Shown: positions 1-8,999 of the stretch, in pieces
How the letters are laid out: every line of letters starts with the position of its first letter
Numbering within the stretch: position 1 is the first letter of the stretch
From: an uncultured bacterium
Lineage (GTDB): Bacteria > Bacillota > Clostridia > Lachnospirales > Lachnospiraceae
Direction of reading: 5' to 3'
Assembly: GCA_945949875.1 (NCBI GenBank)
Contig: CAMFGH010000002.1
Location: 1 to 64,000 of the forward strand
DNA: 64,000 nt
Translations under genes and position numbers: made by a program
The notes under the pieces: generated by a model
Seen by the model: the letters and a program-made list of their open reading frames with translations, nothing else
Told to the model about the DNA's origin: nothing
Databases searched by the model: none

Positions 1-504
1 CGGGTCAATATGAATGGCCACGGCAAAGGCCAGTCGCACAAACATACCACTGGAATAGGTGTTTACCGGCTGATAAACATATTCCCCGATATCTGCAAAA
101 TCCAGAATATCCTGCAGTTTTTCATCAATTTCTTTCTCCGAAAAGCCGATCATGGTCCCATTTAAATAGATATTTTCGATTCCGTTGTACTCCATGTTAA
201 ATCCGGCACCCAGCTCCAGCAGTGCGGAAATACGTCCATTTACCGTAACTTCGCCCTTACTTGGATGCAGCACACCGGTAATGATCTTCAGAATCGTTGA
301 TTTGCCGGATCCATTGGTTCCGATGATCCCCACACATTCGCCCTGGCGGATGTCAAAATCCACGCCCTTCAGTGCATAATGATCGGTATGCTTCTTTTTC
401 CTTGTAAGGCCCAGTGCTTCTTTTACCCGGTCAGAAGGTTTGTTATACAGTTTATAGATTTTTTCGACTCCTTTTACAGAAATCGCCACATTCTTATTAT
501 CCAA
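1..504 (-). CDS. Polysaccharide ABC transporter, ATP-binding subunit (Wzt/TagH type), partial
   Basis: The ATPase that would drive export of a lipid-linked glycan or teichoic acid with the permease just upstream. The 168 visible residues start at a TTG (complement of 502-504) preceded by GGGAGA at 6-nt spacing, and read DNKNVAISVKGVEKIYKLY. Walker A (GTNGSGKST), a typical Wzt/TagH ELGAGF segment and the start of the ABC signature (YSSGM) are visible. The left window edge cuts it before Walker B, so I cannot tell whether a C-terminal carbohydrate-binding (Wzt-C) domain exists. It lies 77 bp downstream of the permease and is probably co-transcribed. The family is clear; the substrate is inferred from context. 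Confidence 0.9.
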   Translation of the reverse strand, partial: MDNKNVAISVKGVEKIYKLYNKPSDRVKEALGLTRKKKHTDHYALKGVDFDIRQGECVGIIGTNGSGKSTILKIITGVLHPSKGEVTVNGRISALLELGAGFNMEYNGIENIYLNGTMIGFSEKEIDEKLQDILDFADIGEYVYQPVNTYSSGMFVRLAFAVAIHIDP

Positions 505-581
505 AGCAGGTCTCCCTCATCGCTTCACGCTGCATTTTCCATTATTCCGTATCGCATCCGTCAAATGCCATTTCGGATATG

Positions 582-1586
582 TTACATCACATCTGCGAAA
601 TGTATTTTAAGTCGTTTGAAGATCAATGCTCCGATGCCAAAAACTACCACCGTAAAGATCCAGAAATACATGGTAGAATAGAAATCAGCAAAGAACCATT
701 CCCTTTCGCAGATTGCACTTCGATAACCGTTTACAATATAAACTAACGGATTCAGTTTGATAATGCTTGTCAAAAGTGGTTTGTCCGCTATCATGTTGAT
801 ATTCCACAAAATCGGAGTTGCCCACATTCCCACCTGAAGAAGAATATTGATGATCTGGGTCAGGTCCCGGAAAAAGATCACAACTGCACAGGTGGTATAG
901 GACAATCCAAGAACAAATACGAACAGGCAAAAGCTGTAATAAACCACCTGGATCGTATAAATCGTCGGATAACATCCATACAGAATCGCAACCACCAGCA
1001 AAACAATCACAAAGAAAACATGGATAAACGTAGCTGCTATAATCTTAATGATCGGTAAAATACTGATCTTAAAGACCACTTTTTTTACCAGATAATTGTA
1101 TTCCAGAAGGGCTGTGGTTCCATTGTTCAGTGCTTCGGAAAAATAGAACCAGGGTACCAGACCGGCTGTTAAATAAAGTACATAAGGCATCTGTATGCCC
1201 CCGGATAAAAGCTGCGCTTTTTGACCGAAAAAGTTGTCAAACACAAACCAGTACATGGCAACCGTCACCACCGGCTGCACCATGGCCCAGATAAAGCCCA
1301 GATAAGAACCGGCAAATCTTTTCTTAAAATCATTCTTTGCCAGTTTCCAGATCAGTCTTCTGTTTTCATATAATTCCACCGGAAGCACGGTAACCTTATC
1401 ATATAATAAAATGAAAACCACACAGGAAATGATGATAATTGCACATGCGATAATCTTTTTCACCAGCTCTTCCTGTGGATCAGCCCACGGATTGTGGTGA
1501 AGCACAATGATCAGTGCCATGATAAATGCTGCCACACAGAACACGGTAATTCCTGTCCGCTTCGAGATTTTATTCCACTTGAACAT
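582..1586 (-). CDS. ABC-2 type polysaccharide exporter permease (Wzm/TagG type)
   Basis: A 334-residue polytopic membrane protein forming the channel half of a glycan ABC exporter with the adjacent ATPase. From about residue 85 it has the classic ABC-2 signature of this family (LAKNDFKKRFAGSYLG, then WAMVQPVVTVAMYWFVF), followed by five further hydrophobic helices. Wzm/TagG proteins are usually about 260-275 residues. This one carries an extra N-terminal segment of about 70 residues with two predicted helices (about 12-30 and 44-62). The start is supported by AGGAAGG upstream. It sits 12 bp downstream of rfbC, consistent with an rfb export operon. Confidence 0.92.
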   Translation of the reverse strand: MFKWNKISKRTGITVFCVAAFIMALIIVLHHNPWADPQEELVKKIIACAIIIISCVVFILLYDKVTVLPVELYENRRLIWKLAKNDFKKRFAGSYLGFIWAMVQPVVTVAMYWFVFDNFFGQKAQLLSGGIQMPYVLYLTAGLVPWFYFSEALNNGTTALLEYNYLVKKVVFKISILPIIKIIAATFIHVFFVIVLLVVAILYGCYPTIYTIQVVYYSFCLFVFVLGLSYTTCAVVIFFRDLTQIINILLQVGMWATPILWNINMIADKPLLTSIIKLNPLVYIVNGYRSAICEREWFFADFYSTMYFWIFTVVVFGIGALIFKRLKIHFADVM

Positions 1587-1598
1587 GCCTGTTCCTTC

Positions 1599-2162
1599 CT
1601 ACGCTCTATACTTCTTTGTAAACTCTGTAAGGCCGCCCCACTTTGTATCCTTCTCCGACATGATCAGTTCCATGCCCTCCGGGATCGGCCATTTTACACC
1701 GATTTCAGGATCTCCATAGAAAAGTCCGCCTTCATCTCCTGGATGATAAAAGTCAGTACATTTATAACAGAATTCTGCATAATCGGAAAGCACCAGAAAA
1801 CCATGCGCAAAATTTTTCGGAATAAAGAACTGCTTTTTATTTTCCTCAGATAAGATCTCCCCATGCCATTTTCCATAAGTAGCAGACCCTTTCCTCAAAT
1901 CTACTGCCACATCAAAGACTTCTCCTTTGATGACCCTTACCAGTTTATCCTGGGGGAAATCAATCTGGAAATGAAGCCCCCGGAGTACGCCTTTTTTGGA
2001 TGCGGACTGGTTATCCTGAACAAAAACCTGATCAATCCCTGCTTCTTTATAATCGTTATAATTGTAGGTTTCCATAAAATATCCCCTGGAATCCCCAAAT
2101 ACGCTGGGAGTAATAATTTTAAGTCCTTCAATTTCACATGTTTCTACTGTAATTTTACCCAT
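1599..2162 (-). CDS. rfbC: dTDP-4-dehydrorhamnose 3,5-epimerase
   Basis: Cytoplasmic epimerase converting dTDP-4-keto-6-deoxyglucose to dTDP-4-keto-L-rhamnose. The 187-residue length is normal for RmlC cupins. Diagnostic pieces are the N-terminal IEGLKIITPSVFGDSRGYF, the catalytic-His strand LRGLHFQ and the YKCTDFYHPGDEGG segment. The catalytic His and Asp positions of the family look intact. GTAAGGAG lies upstream of the ATG at slightly long spacing. It is preceded by a GH25 gene (19-bp gap) and followed by the exporter permease. No rfbD reductase is in the window, so L-rhamnose completion must be encoded elsewhere or the product is used differently. Confidence 0.95.
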   Translation of the reverse strand: MGKITVETCEIEGLKIITPSVFGDSRGYFMETYNYNDYKEAGIDQVFVQDNQSASKKGVLRGLHFQIDFPQDKLVRVIKGEVFDVAVDLRKGSATYGKWHGEILSEENKKQFFIPKNFAHGFLVLSDYAEFCYKCTDFYHPGDEGGLFYGDPEIGVKWPIPEGMELIMSEKDTKWGGLTEFTKKYRA

Positions 2163-2181
2163 GAATTCCTATGCTCCTTAC

Positions 2182-3528
2182 TTAGTATGCCAAATAGCTG
2201 ATATCCAGATCCACTCTTCCGTTTATACCATCCACACTGCCGGAAGATGTGTACTGCCAAAATTGATATCGCCCACCATATTGTGGTGTTTCCCTGTATT
2301 CCGCCAGCCAGGTCATATAATTTTCCAGCTGGGCCAGAGATAAATTCTTATTCAGCCAGTTTCTGCTGGCATATACGCCACTGCTGTATCCGGCTCCTTC
2401 AATCGTCTCGCAGAACGCCCGGCATACCTCCGTTCTGGTAGATATGTCCAGTCCGTCTGCCCGGCCATTGCCGCCTGCGCCTTCCGAATCAATAAAGATG
2501 GGATATTCGATCCGGTATCCTTCGCACAGGGAAAGTACCATACTGGCTTCTTCCACCGCTTCCACTTCATTGACTGCCTGGGTAAAGAAATACACTCCCA
2601 CCTTCAGGCCTGAGGCCAGCGCGCCTTCTATATTCTTTCTGAAATAAGGATCCTCGACCAAAGCTCCTGTGGACGAACCACGGTATCCGGCACGAATGAT
2701 GGCATATCGAATGCCTGCATTACGCACTTTGTCCCAGTCAATGTCTCCGTTATATTTGGAAACATCGATTCCCATCTGCCCGGCTTCTCCAAGCTCCTGA
2801 ATATCTTTTATTTCCGTTGCATCTGCGTCATCCAGGGCATCCTTTTCCCCGGTGTCTTCCTGCTCCGCAATGATATCTTCCTCTGTCTTGATGAGGAGCG
2901 CAATATCCTCAATGGGCAGGTACTCCACTTTATCCTTTACCCGAATGATCGTTGGGGAAGGAACTTTGTATCCTTCCACCTCGTCCATGGTGACTTCATA
3001 ATCCCCTGCGATCAGATTACTCACATAAAGGATTCCATCCTTGTCCTGGTCTCTGTAACTGCCTGCTTCTCCAACATGAATCGTAAAAGGAACCCCTGTT
3101 ACGATAACCCCATTGCTGTCCTGCACCTGAATTCTCATATCCCTCTCTACCGAAGTGATAATAAAATACAGGTTATTACTCTGGGCGTCCAGCAGTGCCT
3201 GTTCATATTTGGAAAGTTCCCGGTTGAAAAAGGTCAAATCTTTCTCAAAAGCAGACAAATCTGTTCCTACCTGTTTTTCAGGATCTGCTCCTGCAAAGCC
3301 TTCCGGGTTATACTTCATGGCATATTCGCTTACATCGATCCGGGCATTTTCCTCCTGCTCTTCAAGAGAAGATATGGGGCCGCTCTGGCTTTCCGACATG
3401 GTCCGGCCCCCACTGCCACTTACTTTCTTCTGGATCTGTTCCCAGTTTAAAAGCAGCGTCGTAGATAACACCATAAAGACCAGTAAAGTGGTCAGAAATA
3501 TTGTTTTTCTTCTTTTCTTTTTACTCAT
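2182..3528 (-). CDS. Membrane-anchored GH25 lysozyme with Cna_B-like domain
   Basis: A 448-residue surface muramidase expected to cleave peptidoglycan outside the membrane. A basic start (MSKKKRRK) precedes one helix (about 10-27), giving a signal-anchor topology. A middle region (about 110-205) contains YRDQDKDGILYVSNLIAGDYEV, typical of a prealbumin/Cna_B fold. The C-terminal GH25 domain (about 250-448) has GIDVSKYNGDIDW and the catalytic strand YPIFIDSEG, retaining the family's acidic residues. The ATG follows GAGGTGGACAG. The gene is wedged between rfbA and rfbC. It shares its Cna_B-like and GH25 modules with the larger protein at 5767-8931. Wall remodelling at the site of glycan attachment is an inference. 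Confidence 0.9.
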   Translation of the reverse strand: MSKKKRRKTIFLTTLLVFMVLSTTLLLNWEQIQKKVSGSGGRTMSESQSGPISSLEEQEENARIDVSEYAMKYNPEGFAGADPEKQVGTDLSAFEKDLTFFNRELSKYEQALLDAQSNNLYFIITSVERDMRIQVQDSNGVIVTGVPFTIHVGEAGSYRDQDKDGILYVSNLIAGDYEVTMDEVEGYKVPSPTIIRVKDKVEYLPIEDIALLIKTEEDIIAEQEDTGEKDALDDADATEIKDIQELGEAGQMGIDVSKYNGDIDWDKVRNAGIRYAIIRAGYRGSSTGALVEDPYFRKNIEGALASGLKVGVYFFTQAVNEVEAVEEASMVLSLCEGYRIEYPIFIDSEGAGGNGRADGLDISTRTEVCRAFCETIEGAGYSSGVYASRNWLNKNLSLAQLENYMTWLAEYRETPQYGGRYQFWQYTSSGSVDGINGRVDLDISYLAY

Positions 3529-3590
3529 CTGTCCACCTCAGGTTCGGTACTTTTCATGCCTTATCCTTTGTCAGCTTTCCTTTTTGTCGT

Positions 3591-4460
3591 CTATAATCCG
3601 TTGGCTACCTCTACCAGATATTTTCCATAATTGGTTTTCATCAGAGGTTCAGCCAGCGCCAAAAGCTGTTCTTTTGTGATAAAACCACGTTTATAAGCGA
3701 TCTCTTCAATACAGGATACATACAGTCCCTGTCTTTTCTGGAAAGCCGCTACAAAATCCGCTGCATCCAGCAGAGAATCATGATTTCCGGTATCCAGCCA
3801 TGCAAAACCACGTCCCATGGTCTCTACATGCAGGGTTCCCCGTCTTAAGTATTCATTGTTGATACTGGTGATCTCAATTTCACCTCTTGCGGAAGGTTTT
3901 ACATTCTTTGCGATTTCAACCACATCATTGTCGTAGAAATACAGCCCCGGTACCGCATAATTGCTCTTCGGATGTTCCGGCTTTTCTTCAATGGAAATAG
4001 CCATTCCGTTTTCATCAAACTCTACTACCCCATATTCTCTTGGGTCTCTTACATAATAACCAAAGATTGTAGCGCCCTTTTCTCTGGATGCCACTTCTCT
4101 TAAAAGCTTGGAAAAACTCTGCCCATAGAAAATATTATCGCCAAGTACCAGCGCCACACTGTCTTTGCCAATGAATTCCTCGCCAATGATAAAAGCATCT
4201 GCCAGACCTCTGGGCTGTTCCTGAATCGCATATTCAAAATGAAGGCCCAGCTGTTCTCCGGTTCCGAACAAATCTTCAAATACCGGCAGATCTCTCGGTG
4301 TGGAAATGATCAGAATATCTCTGATACCAGCCAGCATCAGGGTAGATAACGGGTAATAAATCATCGGTTTATCATATACCGGCATAATCTGTTTTGAAAT
4401 TGCTTTGGTCAGCGGATACAATCTTGTTCCGGAACCACCTGCTAAAATAATCCCTTTCAT
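3591..4460 (-). CDS. rfbA: Glucose-1-phosphate thymidylyltransferase
   Basis: Makes dTDP-glucose from dTTP and glucose-1-phosphate, the entry step for dTDP-deoxysugars. The 289-residue protein starts [17 protein letters not shown], the nucleotidyltransferase signature, and contains VLGDNIFYG and the metal/sugar-site segment [13 protein letters not shown], as in RmlA. I chose the ATG at 4460 because AAAGGAG lies 5 nt upstream and the family starts here; an ATG-proximal extension to 4487 has no ribosome-binding site and runs into a tandem repeat. It is downstream of rfbB and upstream of a GH25 gene. A 23-bp triple repeat occupies its leader. Confidence 0.96.
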   Translation of the reverse strand: MKGIILAGGSGTRLYPLTKAISKQIMPVYDKPMIYYPLSTLMLAGIRDILIISTPRDLPVFEDLFGTGEQLGLHFEYAIQEQPRGLADAFIIGEEFIGKDSVALVLGDNIFYGQSFSKLLREVASREKGATIFGYYVRDPREYGVVEFDENGMAISIEEKPEHPKSNYAVPGLYFYDNDVVEIAKNVKPSARGEIEITSINNEYLRRGTLHVETMGRGFAWLDTGNHDSLLDAADFVAAFQKRQGLYVSCIEEIAYKRGFITKEQLLALAEPLMKTNYGKYLVEVANGL

Positions 4461-4470
4461 GTTTTCTCCT

Positions 4471-4539
4471 TTCGCATCCTGCAGCAACTGCCTTTCGCAT
4501 TCCGCAGTAACTGCCTTTCACATTCCGCAGTAACTGCCT
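4471..4539. repeat. Three tandem copies of a 23-bp repeat in the rfbA leader
   Basis: Copies at 4471-4493, 4494-4516 and 4517-4539 differ at only a few positions. Each later copy contains the near-perfect palindrome GCAGTAACTGC. The array lies between rfbB and rfbA, directly upstream of the rfbA ribosome-binding site, so it would be in the leader mRNA. Role unknown. Confidence 0.85.
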
Positions 4540-4622
4540 TCCACAGTACTCTCTGCATACCTAAAAACAGATATCGATGGCTTTTTCTATCTGAAAAAAA
4601 GCCTCTCATTTACACCACAAAC

Positions 4623-4644
4623 GGGAACGGAAGCCTCCGTCCCC
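4623..4644 (-). other. Stem-loop in the rfbB-rfbA gap
   Basis: On the minus strand a 9-bp stem (GGGGACGGA with TCCGTTCCC, one G-T pair) closes a 4-nt loop just after the rfbB stop. No T-run follows directly, so it is more likely an mRNA-processing or attenuation hairpin than a full intrinsic terminator. Confidence 0.4.
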
Positions 4645-4655
4645 ATTTCTGGATC

Positions 4656-5738
4656 TTATTTATCTTTATACATATCTTCATAATATTTCTGGTAATCGCC
4701 GCTTGTCACATTCTTCATCCAGTCTTCGTGCTCGAAGAACCATTTGATGGTCAGCTTAATACCTTCTTTAAACATGGTTTCCGGCTCCCAGCCCACTTCG
4801 GCTTTAATCTTGTCCGGTGCAATAGCATAGCGTCTGTCGTGACCTTTTCGGTCCTGAACATAAGTGATCAGGTCCTTGCTTACCAATGCTTTTCTCGGAT
4901 CATCATCCGGCAGCATTTCCTGTAAAGTTTCAATGATGATATGGATGATTTCGATATTCTGCTTCTCATTGTGGCCGCCGATATTATAGGTTTCAAAAAG
5001 TCTTCCTTTTTCCTGAACCATATCAATTGCCTTGGCATGGTCTTCCACATAAAGCCAGTCACGCACATTTTTGCCATCTCCGTATACCGGAAGTTTCTTA
5101 CCCTGAAGCGCATTGTTGATGATCAGCGGAATCAGTTTTTCAGGGAACTGATAAGGTCCGTAGTTATTGGAGCAGTTGGTGATGTTTGCCGGGAATTTGT
5201 AGGTATCCATATAAGCTTTTACCAGCATGTCCGAACTTGCCTTACTTGCAGAATAAGGACTATGGGGTGCATAGGGTGTGGTTTCATAGAAATATCCACC
5301 GTCTTCTTCCAGAGAACCATATACTTCATCTGTGGAAACATGAAGGAACTTTTTGCCTTCCTTAAAGCTTCCGTCCGGCAGTTCCCAGGCTGCTTTTGCA
5401 CAGTTCAGCATAACAGCAGTCCCCAGTACGTTGGTCTGTACAAATACTTCCGGCTCCTTGATACTTCTGTCTACATGGCTTTCTGCCGCAAAATGAACCA
5501 CTCTGTCGATATCATTCTCAGCAAAGATTTTTGCAATTGCCTCTTTATCGCAAATATTCGCCTTTACAAAGGTATAGTTCTCTCTGTTTTCCACATCCCG
5601 CAGATTTTCCAGATTTCCGGCATATGTCAGTGCGTCCACATTAATGATACGGATCTCATTGTCATATTTTTTGAACATATAGTGAATGTAATTGGATCCG
5701 ATAAATCCCGCACCACCTGTAACCAAGTATGTTCTCAT
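4656..5738 (-). CDS. rfbB: dTDP-glucose 4,6-dehydratase
   Basis: Short-chain dehydrogenase family enzyme producing dTDP-4-keto-6-deoxyglucose, the branch-point for dTDP-rhamnose and for dTDP-4-amino-4,6-dideoxyhexoses. The 360-residue protein has the NAD motif GGAGFIGSNY near the N-terminus, the STDEVYG segment, the catalytic YSASKASSD and the RDWLYVEDH signature. The start is preceded by AAAGGAG. It lies 28 bp downstream of the large GH25 gene. Its product could feed both RfbC (next to it) and the WecE-like aminotransferase at 21187-22314. Confidence 0.96.
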   Translation of the reverse strand: MRTYLVTGGAGFIGSNYIHYMFKKYDNEIRIINVDALTYAGNLENLRDVENRENYTFVKANICDKEAIAKIFAENDIDRVVHFAAESHVDRSIKEPEVFVQTNVLGTAVMLNCAKAAWELPDGSFKEGKKFLHVSTDEVYGSLEEDGGYFYETTPYAPHSPYSASKASSDMLVKAYMDTYKFPANITNCSNNYGPYQFPEKLIPLIINNALQGKKLPVYGDGKNVRDWLYVEDHAKAIDMVQEKGRLFETYNIGGHNEKQNIEIIHIIIETLQEMLPDDDPRKALVSKDLITYVQDRKGHDRRYAIAPDKIKAEVGWEPETMFKEGIKLTIKWFFEHEDWMKNVTSGDYQKYYEDMYKDK

Positions 5739-5766
5739 AAATTTGTTCTCCTTTATAACTTTTTCA

Positions 5767-8700
5767 TCAATATCCCAGATAACTCAGGTTCAGATCCACA
5801 TTTCCGTTGATTCCCGGAATGGATCCCTTTGAGCTGTACTGCCATAAATTATATCTTCCGGTATAAGTCGGGGCTGCTGCATACTGAGCCAGCCAGATCT
5901 TATAGGAACTGAGACTTCCGGCATCCATCTTGGAATTCAGCCATGTCTTATTTGCATAAACACCTGCAGTATACCCTGAGTTCTGAATGGTTGCACAGAA
6001 CGCTTTAATGACTGCAGTTCTGGTTCCTTTGTCCAGACCGTCTGCACGTCCGCCACTGCTTTCCACATCCAGGAAAATCGGATAGGAAATCTTGTACTTC
6101 TTCACCAGAGAAAGTACCATGGAAGCCTCTTCTACCGCTTCTTTCTCATTTACCGCCTGGGTAAAGAAGTAAACACCGGTCTTAATGCCTGCTGCATTGG
6201 CTCCGGAAATATTTGCAGCAAAGGTTGGGTCTGTGATCAGTGCGCCTGTGGTAGAACCACGATATCCGCATCGGATGATGGCGTAGGATACACCAGCCGA
6301 TTTTACTGCATTCCAATTAATATTTCCATTCCATTTCGATACATCAATACCAAAGTTACCGGAGCTGGTCTGCAGTGTTCCATCACTTGCAAACACATAT
6401 TTTGCACCCTGGATGACCTGCTCACCTGTTACATATTTATGATTATCCAGGTAATAATAGGTTTTACCATTTATTGTCTGCCATCCGGTATACAGTGTTT
6501 CCGTTGTCTGTAAAAAGAACTCACTGAACTTATAATAATCTGCGTATACTGCTTTTCTATAGTTACCGTTTTCTTTTACGTATACCTGATTTCCGTTTTT
6601 ATCTTTCAGCAGCGATGTGGTATCCAGCTCAGCACTGTTGCCAACGGTTACCGTACAGGTTGCCTCTTTACCATTGCTTCCTGTTACTGTAATCTTTGCT
6701 GTACCTACTTTCACACCGGTTACCGTAACTGTCTTGTCCGATACTTTTACGGTTGCAATCTTCTCATCCGATGATTTTGCTGTAATGGTTGCATTTGTTG
6801 GCTTCACTGTGGCTTTGATCGTTCCGGTCTTACCTACCGCAACCGTCAGCTTGTCCGCATCCAGAGTAAGGGAAGCATCGTCTGTTACTGTTACTTTGCA
6901 GACTGCTTTCAGACTGCCCGCGGTAACTGTGATCTCAACCGGGCTGGAAGTAGCTTTAAGCCCTTCAATTGTGGCTGTTGTAGCCGCTGAATTATTATCC
7001 TTCGGAGTGACTTTTACCGAGTTTGCATCAGAAGATGTCCAGCCAGTGATTGTTTGATTCGTTGTGGCTGTTAATGTTACTTTTTCACCCTTTGCAATAG
7101 TCTTTGTGGTGGGTTCAATCGTAAGGGTCGGCGTCACCGGTGCTTTTTCTACGGTAACAGTAATCTTTACATCGCCGTTCGATGTGGTTCCTGTTAATGT
7201 AGCACTACCTTCTGCCACACCAATCACATTAAAGCCTTCCACTTTCGCTACACTATAATTGGAAGATGTCCATTTGCTAATATCAAGTCGATCTGTCTTT
7301 TCAACTAACTGCTGTGCACCCGATCCACCGGAGCTGCTTCCGCCATCTCCGGAGTCACCAGAACTGCTTCCGCCAGAGCTGCTTCCTCCATCATCGCTTC
7401 CACCAGAGCCACTTCCGCCGGAGCTGCTTCCGCTATCATCGCTTCCGCCGGAGCCACTTCCGCCGGAGTCGCTTCCACTATCTCCGCTTCCACCAGAGCT
7501 GCTTCCTCCAGAACCGCTTCCACTTCCGGAACCACCGGCGCCGCTATCTGTCCCATCATCATAGGTATAATTAACTTTATCCGGAAGACTCTTAGATTCC
7601 CCCACTTTTACCGTTATATTACTTAAACTTTCAAACTCTGCTGCCAAAGCCAGATCCGACACCTTCAGTTTTGCCGAAGCACCCGGATCCTTGATATCAC
7701 TCTTGCTGATAGCTTTATAGGATACTTCACCGGCAGTAGTGCTGGATTTGTAAAATGGCACGGTATCTGTCAGCTTGGATTCTTCCACGGTTTCCACGAT
7801 TGCTGTATCTTCGATTGCTGCATTTACTTCTGCTTCTGTTTTGATTTCTTCCACAACATCTACTTTTTGATAAGCGATGGTTGCTTTTACATCGGCAGAC
7901 TGCTCTGCACTGGCAATGATATAATCCTTATACTCTTCCCCATCAAGCGGAAGCATTTTGACCTTATAGCCACCTGCTGCAATGTCTTCTTTGTAGATCA
8001 CACCGTCTTTATCATCATCTGTCCAGGTTTCTGTCTTCTTGTCCGGGGTTGTAACTTCTACAGAAAACGGTACATTTGCGATCAGCTTGTCCGTCTCAGA
8101 GTTGACAAATTTTATCTTCAGATCCTTCACAATGGAAGTCATCTTCATGGTAACACTGGCACCCTTTGACTCCACCGTCTGCTGTGCTTCTTCCGTCAAT
8201 TCTTCCGATACGAGAATTTTGTTTGCCTGTGCATCTGCCACCGCATACAGACCGTTTTCACCGATTATTTGCACGCCATCCAGCTGGCTTCCTACCTCAG
8301 CAAATGAAGCGACAGCACTGTTTTCCTGCTTTACCATGCTGAAAACCACACCGGTGATCACTGCCACGAAAAGAACAGCCACACCAGTCAGCGCAATGAT
8401 CTTATCCACTGTCGGCATTTCGATGATCTTGTCCACCACGCCCGCAAGTCCCGGTCTTTTCCTTCGTTTTCTCATGACCGCACGTCTTGCCGCATACACA
8501 CTCTCGTCGTAGTCATCATCATCGTAGTCATCGCCATATTCAAATTCTTCTTCGTAGTCGTCGTCTTCGTAAGAGTCTCCGTCATATTCTCCGGCATAAT
8601 CCGTCCCCGGATCATCACTGTAATCCCGGATTTCATCCTCTTCGTAATACTCTTCTACATCTACATCGTCGTAAACTTCGTCTTCTTCGTAAGCCTCATC

Positions 8701-8931
8701 ATCCTCATAGGCTTCATCTTCTTCGTAAGCTTCGTCATCCTCATAGGCTTCATCTTCTTCGTAGTACTCATCCTCTTCGTAGTATTCGTCATCCCCGTAA
8801 TACTCTTCATCCTCATAGTACTCGTCGTACAGTTCCTCTTTTATTTTCCGACTCTTTCTGCCGGAATCTCCCCGATATGATTTCTGATTCCGGGCATATT
8901 TTGTCTTTTTCTTCTTTCCCAATAAACTCAT
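5767..8931 (-). CDS. Large membrane-anchored GH25 muramidase with acidic N-terminus, Ig-like (Big_2) and wall-binding modules
   Basis: A 1054-residue surface protein. The start at 8931 (MSLLGKKKK) has GGAAG 8 nt upstream; an upstream in-frame extension to 9105 has no ribosome-binding site and would begin upstream of the predicted promoter. In order: a basic patch; a very acidic Asp/Glu/Tyr repeat (about 35-140); a transmembrane helix (about 175-200); a Cna_B-like domain with TDDDKDGVIY; a Big_2-like region split by a Gly/Ser linker of about 77 residues; two more Big_2 domains; choline-binding-like repeats (YTGWQTINGKTYYYL); and a C-terminal GH25 domain with GIDVSKWNG and YPIFLDVES. The acidic segment would be cytoplasmic if the helix is a signal anchor. 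It has its own promoter. Confidence 0.9.
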   Translation of the reverse strand: MSLLGKKKKTKYARNQKSYRGDSGRKSRKIKEELYDEYYEDEEYYGDDEYYEEDEYYEEDEAYEDDEAYEEDEAYEDDEAYEEDEVYDDVDVEEYYEEDEIRDYSDDPGTDYAGEYDGDSYEDDDYEEEFEYGDDYDDDDYDESVYAARRAVMRKRRKRPGLAGVVDKIIEMPTVDKIIALTGVAVLFVAVITGVVFSMVKQENSAVASFAEVGSQLDGVQIIGENGLYAVADAQANKILVSEELTEEAQQTVESKGASVTMKMTSIVKDLKIKFVNSETDKLIANVPFSVEVTTPDKKTETWTDDDKDGVIYKEDIAAGGYKVKMLPLDGEEYKDYIIASAEQSADVKATIAYQKVDVVEEIKTEAEVNAAIEDTAIVETVEESKLTDTVPFYKSSTTAGEVSYKAISKSDIKDPGASAKLKVSDLALAAEFESLSNITVKVGESKSLPDKVNYTYDDGTDSGAGGSGSGSGSGGSSSGGSGDSGSDSGGSGSGGSDDSGSSSGGSGSGGSDDGGSSSGGSSSGDSGDGGSSSGGSGAQQLVEKTDRLDISKWTSSNYSVAKVEGFNVIGVAEGSATLTGTTSNGDVKITVTVEKAPVTPTLTIEPTTKTIAKGEKVTLTATTNQTITGWTSSDANSVKVTPKDNNSAATTATIEGLKATSSPVEITVTAGSLKAVCKVTVTDDASLTLDADKLTVAVGKTGTIKATVKPTNATITAKSSDEKIATVKVSDKTVTVTGVKVGTAKITVTGSNGKEATCTVTVGNSAELDTTSLLKDKNGNQVYVKENGNYRKAVYADYYKFSEFFLQTTETLYTGWQTINGKTYYYLDNHKYVTGEQVIQGAKYVFASDGTLQTSSGNFGIDVSKWNGNINWNAVKSAGVSYAIIRCGYRGSTTGALITDPTFAANISGANAAGIKTGVYFFTQAVNEKEAVEEASMVLSLVKKYKISYPIFLDVESSGGRADGLDKGTRTAVIKAFCATIQNSGYTAGVYANKTWLNSKMDAGSLSSYKIWLAQYAAAPTYTGRYNLWQYSSKGSIPGINGNVDLNLSYLGY
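7318..7548 (-). repeat. Gly/Ser-rich repeat coding a flexible linker
   Basis: Degenerate GGN-TCN codon repeats encode about 77 residues of Gly, Ser and a few Asp within the GH25 protein. The insertion separates a VKVGESKSL segment from WTSSNYSVAKVEG, two halves that together look like one Big_2 domain. Open frames on the other strand here are composition artefacts. Confidence 0.8.
8641..8830 (-). repeat. Acidic Asp/Glu/Tyr repeat (about 15- and 30-bp units)
   Basis: Codes repeats such as EDEAYEDDEAYEEDEAY ahead of the transmembrane helix of the large GH25 protein. The DNA repeats closely, so copy number may vary between strains. Confidence 0.75.
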
Positions 8932-8970
8932 GAAACTTGCTTCCTTTTTTCTATAATTAATATCTGTAAC

Positions 8971-8999
8971 ATTGTACCATTTTTCTGTATACAATTCAA
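8971..8999 (-). promoter_or_regulatory. Predicted sigma-A promoter of the large GH25 gene
   Basis: On the minus strand: -35 TTGAAT (8994-8999), a 17-bp spacer and -10 TACAAT (8971-8976), placing the start site near 8964, about 33 nt before the chosen ATG. Part of the 304-bp gap 8932-9235, which otherwise holds only the divergent promoter below. Confidence 0.6.

Noticed and set aside
7259-7574. Overlapping open frames on both strands in the Gly/Ser region
   Set aside because: They are composition shadows of the GGN/TCN repeat, without ribosome-binding sites or recognisable domains.
8487-8933. His/Arg/Leu-rich frame opposite the acidic repeat
   Set aside because: Antisense shadow of the Asp/Glu/Tyr repeat.
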